A stretch of 64,000 bases of DNA. It comes from Undaria pinnatifida. Its lineage: Eukaryota > Sar > Phaeophyceae > Laminariales > Alariaceae. Location of the stretch: NCBI GenBank assembly GCA_012845835.1, contig JABAKD010000005.1, positions 5,413,155 through 5,477,154 on the forward strand. The letters run 5' to 3'. Made by a program: the position numbers and the translations under genes. Below are positions 21,798-32,940 of the stretch, one piece after another. Under the pieces are notes generated by a model, which saw nothing but the letters and a program-made list of their open reading frames with translations, searched no databases and was not told where the DNA came from. Position 1 is the first letter of the stretch, and every line of letters begins with the position of its first letter.

Positions 21798-22885
21798 AGC
21801 TAATGCTGCAGCTTGTCGGATGGAGAACATAGCAAGAGAAGCACACACTACACGCGCGAGTGCTGCGCTGGCACGCTGGTTAAGCGTAGGACTGACACAT
21901 TTTTAGGTGCCGTGTTCGTGGTTCAGGTACCACTACGGTATGTATGTACACCCGTCAGTTCCGCGGCTGTCAGATGCTGCCCCCCTCAACGCGGGTTACA
22001 TATTCTCTGTGCGCGAGATTATTGGTCTACTGGGTCACCTATTTTTTTCGTCGTCCTGTTAACCCTGGTGGCGCTCGTAGCACTTAGGGAAGTCACCGAT
22101 TTATATCCGTCATGGGATCATATCATATACACCCCGTAGCAGCCGCGGTCGAAGTCTCACGCACAGCTACAGCTGAGGTGTTCCTTTTTTATTTCCACTA
22201 ATATTCGACCGATATTCCAATATTCCCGAAGGGTGCAGTTCTTTGAAGACAAACCATATTCCACGGCGAATTTGGGCAGCTTTTGGTGTTGTGTTCAATT
22301 TTTTTGTTTATTTTTGTCATGTATACTCACTTGACGAGTACACGGGGAAAACAGCGGATCTAAAATGTCATGTCGTTCTCTTCGGTTTTTTGTGGGCGAA
22401 TCAACCGTATGGCTTGTTGTGTACAAGGGTAACTTTCTGGTGGATACGACTAGACGATTTGTTGGTGTTCTCAAAATGATAGATACGTCGGCTAATATAT
22501 TCACGGTTTTCTCCAAAGTGGTTTATTTTGGCCGATTTGGGGGGTACGGAGAGTATTGCATGAGTTCTTGGGGTGGCTTGTCCTAGGTTGTCATCGTTTT
22601 GTCAGTGTTGAACTCTGGATTTTGTCTTCGTCTCAGCATCAATCCTCTTGTCTCGGCGGTCATTTGTTGGTTCATCTAGTAACATGGCTATTCTCGTCGC
22701 TGTAGTTTTGACCGTAATACACACCATTGGAAAAATTGTGCGGGATGGATCATATGTCGGCGCCAGTTATTGTCCCCGATTCGACCTCAGTGCCTTGCCC
22801 CGCCTTGTACCGCCTTCCCAGATGCCGAGTTTGGAAAGTGCGTCGTTGACCATGCCACGAGCCTTCGAAGCTGACGAACGCATTG

Positions 22886-25800
22886 ATGGCAAATCTCTGT
22901 TGCCAACCAACCCTGCTCTCTGTCTGCCTCTCCCTCTTGGCCATCCCTACATCGTTCGGCGCAAAGGTGATTGCTGTGGAAACTGATTCCTGGTGGGAGC
23001 CGGGACTGTTTACCATCGAGGTCTCGAGGACACCTTGCACCGTGGAGTACCGGTCTGGCCTCGGTGAAGAATCGACGCATCCCATCGGCCATACGTCGGT
23101 GAGCAAATTCCCCTGACTCCCTGTCTCGGTGCCAGGAGGTATATTATACCCATACCCACTATACACATTCCAGTGTGTTGCGCTTCGGTATTAGGCATCG
23201 GCGCAGGTCCAACTGTGTCCTATTTCGTCTCAATAGCTCCTCCCCTTCGTCGTGTATCTCCTTACCCGCTGCCGTGGTCAGCAAGCACATGGTTGATTAC
23301 TTCGTGAGCCTTGAAGCTCACTACCGTACCAATGGCCTTTTTTTTTATCTCCCTCATGCTGATATCGCGCGTAATCTCTCCCTCTCTCTCTTGCCCATCC
23401 CCTCATCGCCTGACGGTAACCCAACTCAGCAGGAGACTCTACCACAAGGTCCGACGGTTGCGTGGTTGGAACCGGAATTGGCCGGCATAGGCATTGCGAG
23501 AACACTGCAGCACGGAATCAGCCAATACGTACGTCGAATGCAAGTTTCTTTCGTGATGCCGGAGCCGGAGCCGACCGCTGCTGACGGCGCCGCCGGGTCC
23601 GATGTCCGCGATATTTACGATGGGGGGGCTACGGGCATGACCTCGACCACCACGGAGCACCCATTTTTGGGAGACCATGTCGTCAGGTCTACGATTAAAG
23701 GCCACCGGGTAAAGGAAGCTTATCCCAGCGATGGCGTCCTCACGATCCCTGACATATCTGCCGTGGCTGACGCCCTCGGACCTTGGATGTTGGCCGCAGG
23801 AAGGGGGCTTACAACCTATGCGTGGATGTCTCGTTACTGGGCACCTACTCGTAAGGGGAAGACCGGTACGGCCGGGTGGACGGGTTGCTGGGTCCTCTTG
23901 TGTCTCTTCGGGACTTTGTCGCCGGTTCTGGATGGCCTCTTCGCGAAGGAGACATTGCTTCCCGTGTTCTTTCTGGGGTGGCTATTGGCGGCAAGCACAT
24001 GGTTTACGCTGCTCTTCCTGGTCAATCTGGCGGGGAGTGTGGTACTGGCCCTTGTGAACCCGACTGTTGTGACGTGGAACATGGTGTGGGATGTCGGGTT
24101 ATCTCTCGTGAGCTCGACCGTTGTGGCTGCCAGCGTCTTCATCCTGGCTGCAATTGCATCGATATGGATCGTGGTCGTCGATGAGCTCTGGCTCGAGCGG
24201 AAGCAGCAGGTACGTTGCACTCTCGAGCGACGTCAATTTGTGCCGCAGCCCTAGGTTACAGCGATAAAAACAAACGGTATCCGCAGCAGCGCTTGGATGG
24301 TTGATGCTGTATGCGTGGTGTGATTTGTTGTTCGGTCCCGCTAGGGGAGCGGTCATAGCATCAGTTCTCGTTGGGTACACCGGTATTGTAGCTACGGTGA
24401 GGGTTTTAAGCGTCAGACGGCAGTGTTATGACGATACGGTCCGTGCCGCAGCCTTGTCTGGGCGACGATAAAGTTGGCCTCTAGATTTGTCGACGTGGAG
24501 GATCGAGAGAAACGCATGCTTGAGCCACGCCACAGTAGGGGGTAGGACCACTTTTGGGCCCAACTTGTTTCTGACTGGCCGGGGTTCTCAGCTGAGGAAC
24601 TACCATCCAATGCCTTGTTTGCGACTCTGATTGTGTCGTGCAATTGGTTTCGTTACATACGTAGCCGAGGGGATTGACTGGTTATTCATCGGGTTACGCG
24701 CACAAGGCATCTCAAAGTCGGTTTTGTTGTGAGATGTACAGCTCCTCATGTTCAGGACCTGACGACAAAACAGGTACCAGCCGCTATCGTAGCGTGTGCC
24801 TCGCTTGACAGAGCATCGTGTCACCTACAACTGAACAAACAGTTTTTTCGTCCCCAATCAAGTTCGCCCATTGTGCAACCGTCCAGCGTCATTTTTACCA
24901 AAATTGATTATCTTCATGGGGAGAGAAGAAAAGCTGCATGTCTAACCATGATCACTTTTCCGCCCCTCTCGTGAACTCTGGCTTGTGTGATTGTTCCTTT
25001 TTTCGTTATACAGATACCTTCGACGGTGACGCTCTCCCCTGCGGAGTCCACCCCTTCACCAGCACAGCCAGAGGCCTCGCTATCGTCATCATCGACCGCG
25101 GTTGAGTCGGTTCCCGTCCGCCACGCGGTCCCTGTCACCGAGACGAGGGCGGAGAGGAAAGCCCGCCGAAAGGCTTGGCTGATTGAGCGCCGGGTGCGTG
25201 GCGTCGGCGTCCATGAATCCGCCAAACGGGTCCGGATGCCCCCTAAGGATGAACCCCTTAAGGATGGGGGGAAGGGGGGAGGGGGGGAGGGAGAAAGTAT
25301 GGAGGGTAGGGGGAAAGTTTTCAAGGAAAGGAAGAAGGGCGGGAGGTGGAGAGAGGGAGGGAGAGCGGAAGGCATACATAATTGGAGGGAATGAGTAAGG
25401 GCAGGAAGAAGCGGAGGGATAGTATATATATCTAGGGAGGGGAGGGGAGGGGGGGGGAGGGGAGGGAGATACTACGGGAGGGAGAGAGGGAAGGAAGGAA
25501 GGAAGGAAGGAAGAAAGATGCCAGGTATGATATATGGAGGAATGCATGAAGGGAGTAACTACTATAGGTGTAGCACGTTTCGGCCTAAACGTTTCTGCTG
25601 ACCACCGGGGTCGTCAACTAATGACTACACTACCCAAAAACATGGCAACCCCTTCTTCTGTGGTTTGTATAGATGTTGGTCGTATTGGCATGTCTAGTCA
25701 ATGTGGGTGTTTGTACAACTTTCATCAAGGTCAGTTTACGGGGCGGGTGAAGCGCTGAGCTCATCGAGTGAGGAGCCTCAGACTAATTAGGTGTTGCCCA

Positions 25801-26031
25801 AGGCGTGGCTCGCGTCTGAAGGGTGGGAGAGGGGAAGGGAGGGAAGGGGGGGGTAGGCAGGAACAAGGGAGGGGGTTCGGGAGGGAGGGTTTAAGGAAGG
25901 GGAAGAGGGAGGTGATCGCACGGCTTGCGCGTTCTCTTTTCTCATGCCCCTCTCCCCAACAGGGCACTATACGCACCCGAGAGGATGCGGGCGGCAGAGG
26001 CCCTATGCCGTTCGTAGGTACCAGGCGATAG
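22886..26031 (+). CDS. Gene B, right copy: predicted secretory-pathway multipass membrane protein, four exons
   Basis: Paralogue of 4552-7696 with exons 22886-23098, 23433-24209, 25014-25193 and 25963-26031. Exon lengths are identical (213, 777, 180 and 69 bases), all splice signals are kept and no stop or frameshift has arisen. By eye the protein differs at about four sites in exon 1 (for example Ala-Ser, His-Tyr, Pro-Leu near its end) and about six in exon 2, and is identical in exons 3 and 4. Introns 1 and 2 differ by roughly 3-4%, exon 2 by just over 1%. Signal peptide, membrane spans and basic tail are all preserved. A candidate AATAAA is at 26100-26105. A DIRS-like fragment begins about 100 bases past the stop, right after this site, so the 3' end of this copy may be altered. 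Confidence 0.6.
25261..25520 (+). repeat. Purine tract with mirror symmetry in intron 3 of gene B, right copy
   Basis: Duplicate of 6926-7185, nearly unchanged. This is unusual because such low-complexity tracts normally vary quickly in length. Confidence 0.8.
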
Positions 26032-26128
26032 CTGTATATTTAGTAGGATGATAAGGACAACCAAAGCACCGCAGTGGGCAAACGCTGCCTATATTGTGCA
26101 ATAAAACAATGCATATAGCTCGACGTCT

Positions 26129-26558
26129 TACGCCGGAAGCCTTTCGAGCCCTCTGGGATGACTTAGGTCCGTTTAATATGGACTTGATGGCTTCCACAGC
26201 GTCCGCACAACGCGTCCCCGGTAACGTGGGGACATTACCGTTTTTCTCGCAATTCCATTGCGAAGGCTCGTCCGGGGCGGACGTTTTGTCCCAAGATGTC
26301 TCCAGAATTCCAGGCACGGGAGAATTTGCCTTTGGGCATTGCTTCCCACCACCGGGGATGGCCGGGGATATATTGCAGCATATGGCAGAGTGCAACGCGC
26401 ACGCGGTGATTCTCCTCCCGGATACAAAAGCGTATTGGTTTCCGCAGGTGAAACAGGCCTCGGTGCAATCTAGGGTTATAGCCAGGAGGGATCAAAAGGG
26501 TGTTTTCCAGTGGCCTAGTCAGGACGGCACCCTCAAACAGTGGCGGTACCCTAGGTGA
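26129..26558 (+). pseudogene. C-terminal end of DIRS-type pol (region after RNase H)
   Basis: The frame reads FRALWDDLGPFNMDLMAS, then LPFFSQFHCEGSSGADVLSQDV, then a CFPPPGMAGDILQHMAE block and AVILLPDTKAYWFPQV. This order (DLMAS, FFS, FPP, W-P) is the pattern found just past RNase H in DIRS-type polyproteins. The reverse transcriptase and RNase H proper are not in the window, so it is a fragment. It stops at 26556-26558. Confidence 0.7.
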
Positions 26559-26983
26559 CCCATGGTAGCATACGAGGTGGATTTCCGCTGTGGCTGAATG
26601 TTATTTTCCCTTTCTGCGTTTTCGTTGTCTGTTGGGTGTCGGCACTGGTTTGTGCAGAGTGCCCCACGACATCTCGGGGGGGGGGGGGCGTTATCACGCG
26701 AGTCGGGAGCTTCATGCGGCAAGAACTCTGCACCAAGTGTTACTCGTCGAACGTGCTGCAGTTTAACTTTTGTTGGACTTGCAGCACACCTCCGTACCGT
26801 GGACCACCGGTCCCGCGGGATTCGAGGGCACCACCGGTTCAGATTGATCTGGCTAAACTGCGGGCCCGTCGCGACGCGGTGCTAGCAGGTATGGCGGAAC
26901 AGCCCGGGCAACAACGGAAGTGCAAGGTAGCCAATGATTTCGATGCAATCCTCCGCACCTATTCGGCTGGGCTTCGCGGATAG
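26559..26983 (+). pseudogene. Zinc-ribbon-like frame between pol end and recombinase
   Basis: An open frame whose middle reads CTKCYSSNVLQFNFCWTC, two CxxC pairs 12 residues apart, as in short RanBP2-like or ribbon zinc fingers. It precedes a basic, Arg/Ala-rich stretch, and the frame closes at 26983. It is best read as the N-terminal, DNA-binding part of the element's recombinase protein, which continues in another frame from about 27005. A frame change between the two suggests decay. A true independent gene is less likely. Confidence 0.5.
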
Positions 26984-27004
26984 GAAGCTGGGACTGATTA
27001 CGAT

Positions 27005-28050
27005 GTGTTCGCTTGGTGTTGCTACCTCGATTCACACGGGAAGGGTACCACTTGGGTGCACTATGTGTCATGCTCCAACGTTGGTTCCAACACCGCCGAC
27101 GACTGCCCGGCTGCTACGAACTGCGCACAACGATATGCGGCCAATTCCCTCGACAAAGTCAAAGTATCTAAGTTGAAAAAGACTTACCGGGAGCAGCTCG
27201 GTAGGGGGGATGATTGGGACCCGGTTGGGAAGCTCGGTAACCCTTGCTCGAGTCAGCTGGTGGACGCCTACCTCTCGTACGTTAGTGTAGAGCAGAAGCG
27301 GGTAGGAGTCCCGCTTAACCAAGCGAACCCCATGTTAGCGCACGTGTTGGCCGAGTTACTGGAAGACATGCGATCACGGGCGCAGCTCGTGGAGTCTTTG
27401 ACTCAGCGAACTGTTATCACTCGGGACATCGCCTTGTATTCTCTAGCATTTGCTTCTATGAGGCGGGGGCACGACCTGTCCTTCACTAAAGGATCACAGG
27501 TCCTGCGCCCTCCTCAGTCTAGGGGGCTGATCTTTAATTTTCAATTTGGAAAGACGTTGAGAAAGTCTAGCGAGACAGTCGTGTTGTTGGCGGACAACGA
27601 ATGCCCTTAAATTTGTGCGTTCCGGGTCACGGAATACATTTCGGCAGCGTATCATGTCGGGTGGGACCTCGCCAAAGGACATTTGTTTCCGGTAGTTTTG
27701 CCAGGTGGGGGGTCGGGGAGACGTCGCGCTGACTGCGCCGCGCATGGTCACAGCGCTAGGGGCACTTGCGAGCGGCCTGGCTGCCCAGCAAGTTTACAAT
27801 GCATTCGTTTCGCTCAGGCGGTTCCCTGAGTAAGTCGCTAGCAGGAACCCCAATGGACGAGATCATGCACATGGGCGGCTGGAAGACGGAGAGCATGGCA
27901 CGATACTATATTGGGTCTACAACTAGTACGAGAGTAGCAGGGGCTATGCGGCAACGGGAGCAGGCTTGTGCTGATGCCTCCGACTTACCACTGTCTCCGG
28001 CCTTCGCGGAAGATTTTGCTGCATGTTCGCCGAAGTTCCATTATAAGTAA
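27005..28050 (+). pseudogene. DIRS-type tyrosine recombinase, broken by a stop and frameshifts
   Basis: The N-terminal half (27005-27610) has AANSLDKVKVSKLKKTYREQ and box I SMRRGHDLS with the first catalytic Arg near 27461-27466. The C-terminal half (27766-28050) has box II HSFRSGG (His codon 27802, Arg codon 27811), GGWKTE (Trp at 27880) and ARYYIG (catalytic Tyr at 27904 or 27907). All the R-H-R-W-Y residues are thus visible. A TAA at 27608-27610 interrupts the frame, and at least two frame changes, one in a G-run near 27705-27716, separate the halves. The enzyme would join a circular DNA copy into the genome. This copy is a pseudogene. Confidence 0.8.
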
Positions 28051-28127
28051 TGTAAGTTTGGGTGGGTTGAGGTAACATGGCTCCAGGCTAGTGGTCAGAA
28101 AAGAGAGAAGTTCGGGTGGGACCACCG

Positions 28128-28204
28128 GCGGGAGCAGGAAGCCTCATCCAACCAAATACTTGAATGAAATGATCGGTAACAGAGTACAAGAATACCGCCG
28201 TAAT
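28128..28204 (+). repeat. Direct repeat, first copy, at 3' end of the DIRS-like fragment
   Basis: About 77 bases (from GGGAGCAGGAAGCCTCATCC through GTAACAGAGT and the following AAGAATACCGC) that recur at 28489-28564 with about seven differences. Split direct repeats near the 3' end are typical of the Ngaro-like branch of tyrosine-recombinase retroelements. Confidence 0.8.
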
Positions 28205-28488
28205 ATCGTCAACCAACTTCAGGTTCCCACGGTTGGCACAAAAGTTGGAACCATCGTCTATGTTTGCTACCAATTACTAGGACTGTCTATGAAGCGAGCT
28301 CACTCGTGTTATAGTCCCCGAAATCCTCGACGAGATACCAGCGAGGAGCGGAAAAAGTTAAGATCATCCCACCCAGGTATTCTTTTAACAGTTGTGTTCA
28401 TTTCCCTTAGGAAATACTGCTCCGCTGAGGGCACTTCGATCGAAGGTACCCTCAGCGCGGGTGGTGTATCCACAGGTGAGGACCTGCT

Positions 28489-28565
28489 GCGGGAGCAGGA
28501 GGCCTCATCCAATCCAATACTTAAATGAAATGATCGGTAACAGAGTTAAAGAATACCGCAGTATC
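28489..28565 (+). repeat. Direct repeat, second copy, at 3' end of the DIRS-like fragment
   Basis: Partner of 28128-28204. It ends almost exactly where homology to the left copy of the duplication resumes (about 28567), so it probably marks the element's right end. Confidence 0.8.
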
Positions 28566-31079
28566 AACGTTAGCCTTGCTTTCATTCTCGTTTTCTTGCC
28601 AAGTACCAGGTACCAGGTAGTATACAACAGCAGTTGTCCTGCCCTGAACGGTACTTTGTAGCTCCAACAAATGAGACGCACTGCAGCAGTACACGAGTAT
28701 CTTCTCGTATCCTGTACAATTTAGTAGCTGAACCACGCATGCAAGCCTCGCCCCTTCTTATGATAGGTGCTACGACCGCAACGCAACTTGAGTGGGAGTG
28801 GTGCAAGAAATGGTTCATACGAAACGCTGGTGAAACGATGATGTTCATCGTCGGTCTACAGAGTTAAAGCAATGGAATTTCAATGATTTAGCAATACCAA
28901 CCCTGAGCCTAATGGCCAGCGCTTCACTCGATGACAAGCGCAATATCTAGTCAAGCCGTGATACGTGTGTGGTAGAGCTGGGCTCAGCCATATACGAGTG
29001 TACTATCTGTGTCAGCATTACAACCAACCTCGTTTATAGAGACAACCTACTCGGAATTTGTGTAGGATTAGACTAATGTAACCCATGTGGGACTCGAGAG
29101 GGGAATCCCGACGAGTGTAATTCACGACTTCAGCATCGGCCACACGGAGCAGGACGAGCCCTTAGCATGCCCTGTCTACTATGCTGCACGCTCACGCTAT
29201 CGTAATGCGCTTGCTTCTCATTTGTGTTATCGCTGTACATGGGCCCTATGGCCCTAGTCTAAGACTAGTCTATAGGGTAACAATTCAAAATTCAAAATTC
29301 AAAAATAAGGGGTTTCATAACATGTTTGATGGCATGTTTCAGTAGATGGGGGTTCCTTTTATTTCCGCCGCGTCGCAGGTGCTGCACGCGCGCCATAGCG
29401 CACCCAGCCTCTACATGCTTGTCTGCCTGTGCCCCAAGGCGTCATGGTGCGTTTAGTCAAGGGGAGAACCGTTGGGGCCGATGATGTCGCTAGCATGAAA
29501 GGAAGTTTGCAAAACTGCGAAATGAACACCAGAGCAAACTTGTACTCGTACGGGTTCCTTGTTCCTTGCTAGACCCTTGGGGGGATCTTGACGCGTTGTT
29601 GGCTTTCCAAGCACCGAGAAGGACTACGAAGGGGTCTCAGCCCTGCGCTTGCCCAAGAGTAAGGAGTGGCCCGGTCCGCTTCAGTTTGGCCGATTATTCT
29701 GGAATCGTCAGTTTTTGTTATAGTCTAGACATTTTTCCCACTGAAGTCCCGGGTAGGTTCGAGTAGAGGCCACTACTACCCTCCCCGTGCATGAGACCAA
29801 GCTGCGTCCCCTGATGTAAATCCCGTGTTCCGTGTTGTGACTAACATGGTGGGAGGTATACAGCCATCTACTACTATACTGACTCTAGAAAAAAAGCGAG
29901 CGCTACGAAAGCAAGGCTGCTAAAAACGTTTTGATAATGTCCGGTGGCCGCAGACATCAACAGCAACAACGAAACAGCAGCCGCGCAAATATGCCAGGGA
30001 CACAGCAAGAGTTGCAGAAGGACGGGTATCGGATTTTGAATTTCGAAAGATAAGTTCTGAGCTGTGGAGGTAGGTCCCTCGCGAGGTTTATCGACGGTTT
30101 TGTTGAGAGCAGCAAGAATAAGCGATGTCAGTTTTTCATGGTCCGTGATTGCTGGCAGCAGGGATTTGAAGAGGTTGTCCCCAGATGGTCTGAGCAGGTG
30201 TTGGTTGAATCCCTTGACGGGTCCGGACTTGGCAGCATACAGCACATACAGCACATACATGCAGACAGTGCGGAATCCACTCTGACACGACAGATTTGTT
30301 GAGTTCGGGTATATGTGATTGGTGCACTGGCTGCGTTTTGTACCGGGTTCATACCGACCGCAAAGTTGCTTTCTGCAAATAAATCACGGGCGGGACCGGT
30401 CGCTCCATCTAGAAGAAAAATACCTCTAAAAGCGCTACACCGACGTGGCCAGACCTCGTGATCGTGACACCATTACAATCGTAGGAACTTGGGCTCATCA
30501 ATCGGCGCTCGTCCCGTATTGTACCCGGCGAGCCTTAATGTAGATACCCCACTCTCGCGTATCTAGCACAACAAGACCAACAAACACCCAGACAAGCACA
30601 CATTCAGGCATAACGGGCAGGATACTTCCATATTGTACCACCACCACCGCAGCAGGGGACGGTTGGACCGGCAGCAGATGACACATCATCAGAAGAATTG
30701 GAGCATTGAATATGGAAAAGTGCGAGTTAGCAATTTCCAGGTGAGCGCTAACCAAAAAAAAAAGACCCGGGCACACAGCAGCACCATATGGCAGACTTTT
30801 TATACTACATCGATCGGTATCCAGTTCCTCTTTCGACTTTTGACTGCGGAGATGCGGAAATTCCCAAGCATGATCCTGGTGAGAGGTCATGATCTCGGAT
30901 CGTGGGTGAATCTGCACCGATCGTTGGTTGATGAGTAATAACCGAAGGTCTTTTTCTCTATCAAAACCGATCGTAAGTATGCATTTATATGAGCCTTGGG
31001 AGGTTTGGGCATTCTCCGCGCCAGCTGATGTACGGGTTAGAAGATGTCATACCGGGAAACCTGTGCGTGGTACGTGTGG

Positions 31080-31500
31080 CACCTACGATTGACTGGTACC
31101 GCCGCTTGCCTTCCTCGTGCAGCAGATTCTTCTCCGGTCAGTTGAGCTAAAGGTCCGGTCGTGCTCTTTGTGTGAAGGCGGGGTTACAGTACTTCGTGCC
31201 AAAGCGCTCGACGATGCCCTCCGTGTATTATTTCTGGTCTATGGTGATCGTTCCTTTTTCGGGGCCACGAGGTACATTCATGCCGGTCACTTTCGACGCG
31301 TCACACATGTTTGTCATCTCGAAACAGTCCATAAGGTTTTTCTTGAGCTTGTTCAGCAGCAGCTTGTTCTCACCTAAGAGAAGAACGCCGCCCAAGTACA
31401 GCGTAAGAATGACAAAAGCCACCTCGAATACGTAAATGTATGGGTTCCACTTGAAAAGGCGGAACCCGATTTTTGCAAGGTGATGGTCCATCGTCCCGAA
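31080..31500 (-). pseudogene. Copia-type reverse transcriptase fragment (second copia element)
   Basis: Minus-strand frames read LAKIGFRLFKW, then LTLYLGGVLLLGENKLLLNK, then LMDCFEMTNM, GMNVPRGPEKGTITIDQK and the further VERFG/EEGKRRYQS region. This is the C-terminal half of a Ty1/copia reverse transcriptase. The catalytic YVDD has become YLGG, so it is dead. The sequence differs from the copia element beside it, so it represents a different copia lineage. It stops sharply at about 31500, where the larger element's 3' end begins, and no other part of it is seen on the far side. Confidence 0.8.
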
Positions 31501-32247
31501 AACAATCTTCGGGAGTCTGCCGGTGTCATGGATAATGTGTGATACCCTGGCACGGTGGTTTGAGAGGCCGTGTCGTCGACGTTAGTCGCGGTGATGGCAC
31601 GGTGCAAGAGGATCGCTTGGAAGACGAAGTGCTTCTGAGATGTAGAGAAGATGTTGAATAGTACAACGGTGGCTCTTAATTTGGCCAATACACACAGATA
31701 TAAACCGCAGAGGTGTAGGAGCCCAGACGACGGCTGTGATCCGGAAGAATCTACAAGTGAGAGCCACACGACAGAGTGAGCTACCTGGATATCAAGCGGA
31801 GAATTCTGCGGAAGCAATTCCTCCGCACACATACGATCGTTACACTCGAACCGACACATATGAGATCTACGATAAACAAGAGCAGTGCTACTGAAGATTG
31901 ACTCATAATGGCTAGGTGCTAACATTTCCATAACACTTCCCCTCAATGGAATTTGCTCTAACTCGTACCTAACTAATGATGATTAATTCAAGCAAGTATT
32001 TTCGGTTCATGCGTTTTAACCACTAAAGTACCACGTGATGGTTCAGTCCCATACGTGCAACAAAACATTCATGCGCTTGATAAAGAGTACCTGCTACTGT
32101 ACAAACCAGACTATCATGACTCCCAATCCTACATGGCTCGTTTAACCAGTGATGGTGCGAGGCCGAATGTTGATCACAGAAAGATCAAGTTGATTCGCAC
32201 AAAACAGAACGGATTCAAAACAAACGCACAAACATATAACACGACTA

Positions 32248-32940
32248 ACTGAACTTGCTGTTGATGATGAACTGGCTGTTGATGAAGTCGTTCACGTTGA
32301 AGTTGCTGATGATGTCCAGCAGGTTCCTAAAGCGGTGCTTGTTCAGGTGCTTTGTGCCGATGTCGGCAGGGTTGATGTCGGTCGAGATATAGTGGATGGC
32401 GATCCTTACCTCCGACACGAGCGCTCGGATGAAGAAGAAGCGCAGCGCGATGCGCTTTGTGCTCGAGCTGAAGGAGCGGTTTCCCAGCGCGTGCAGCGTC
32501 GCTGTGTTGTCGCAGTACAACGGCACTTTCGCGAAGTCCTTGCCTAACTCTAGCTCAGTCAGCATGTTCGAGCAGAACACTGCTTCCTTCATCGCCAAAG
32601 CCGTCGCGACCAGCTCCACCTCCATGGTCGACATGGCAGTCAGACCTTGTAGCCCCGACTTGAAGCCAATCGGCGCATCGCACAGTATCAACAAATAGTA
32701 TGAGGTGGACTTTCCGTTGTTCGGGTTGTTGGCCCAGTTGGAATCCGAAAAGACTGCAAGCTTGAAGCCTCCCCTCTTGTACGTAATGCTGAAGTCGGTT
32801 GTCCCCGCGAGGTAGCGAAGAGTGTGCGTTGCCGCCACCATGTGGATCCTGCTGGGTTTCGCCATCGGGTGAGCCAGTTGACCAACGGCATACATGATGT
32901 CGTACCTTAACCCTCGGGAAACATACGTCAGGCACCCCAC
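32248..32940 (-). pseudogene. Copia RNase H domain
   Basis: The frame has GCLTYVSRGLRYDIMYAVGQ, the connection to the reverse transcriptase, then the RNase H residues in VFSDSNWANN, MEVELVA and YCDNTATL. It ends NPADIGTKHLNKHRF, the usual copia C-terminus, followed by a short tail. It overlaps the preceding frame by 13 bases in another phase, so it is separated from the reverse transcriptase by a frameshift. The domain itself is open throughout. Confidence 0.85.

Larger units (their letters stand above)
26129..28567 (+). mobile_element. DIRS-like retroelement fragment, present only in the right copy
   Basis: The left copy has none of this; homology there is continuous at about 7795. The fragment holds, in order, the end of a DIRS-type pol frame, a zinc-ribbon-like frame and a tyrosine recombinase, followed by a pair of direct repeats. 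The reverse-transcriptase core is missing, so the element is 5'-truncated. At the joints both sides share a GT-TTA/GTTA string. That fits either a clean insertion into the right copy or a deletion from the left copy through short homology. Known DIRS elements integrate without target-site duplications, in line with the lack of one here. Confidence 0.8.
18341..30960 (+). repeat. Right copy of the 18.34-kb direct segmental duplication
   Basis: This is the partner of 1-13890. It lacks the 3.7-kb transposase insert: homology passes from the equivalent of 9675 directly to the equivalent of 13368 at about 30478. It instead carries a 2.4-kb DIRS-like fragment at 26129-28567 that has no counterpart on the left. 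Homology fades out at about 30950-30960, so sequence like 13890-18340 does not follow it. The arrangement is tandem: the right copy starts where the left unit ends. Confidence 0.95.
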
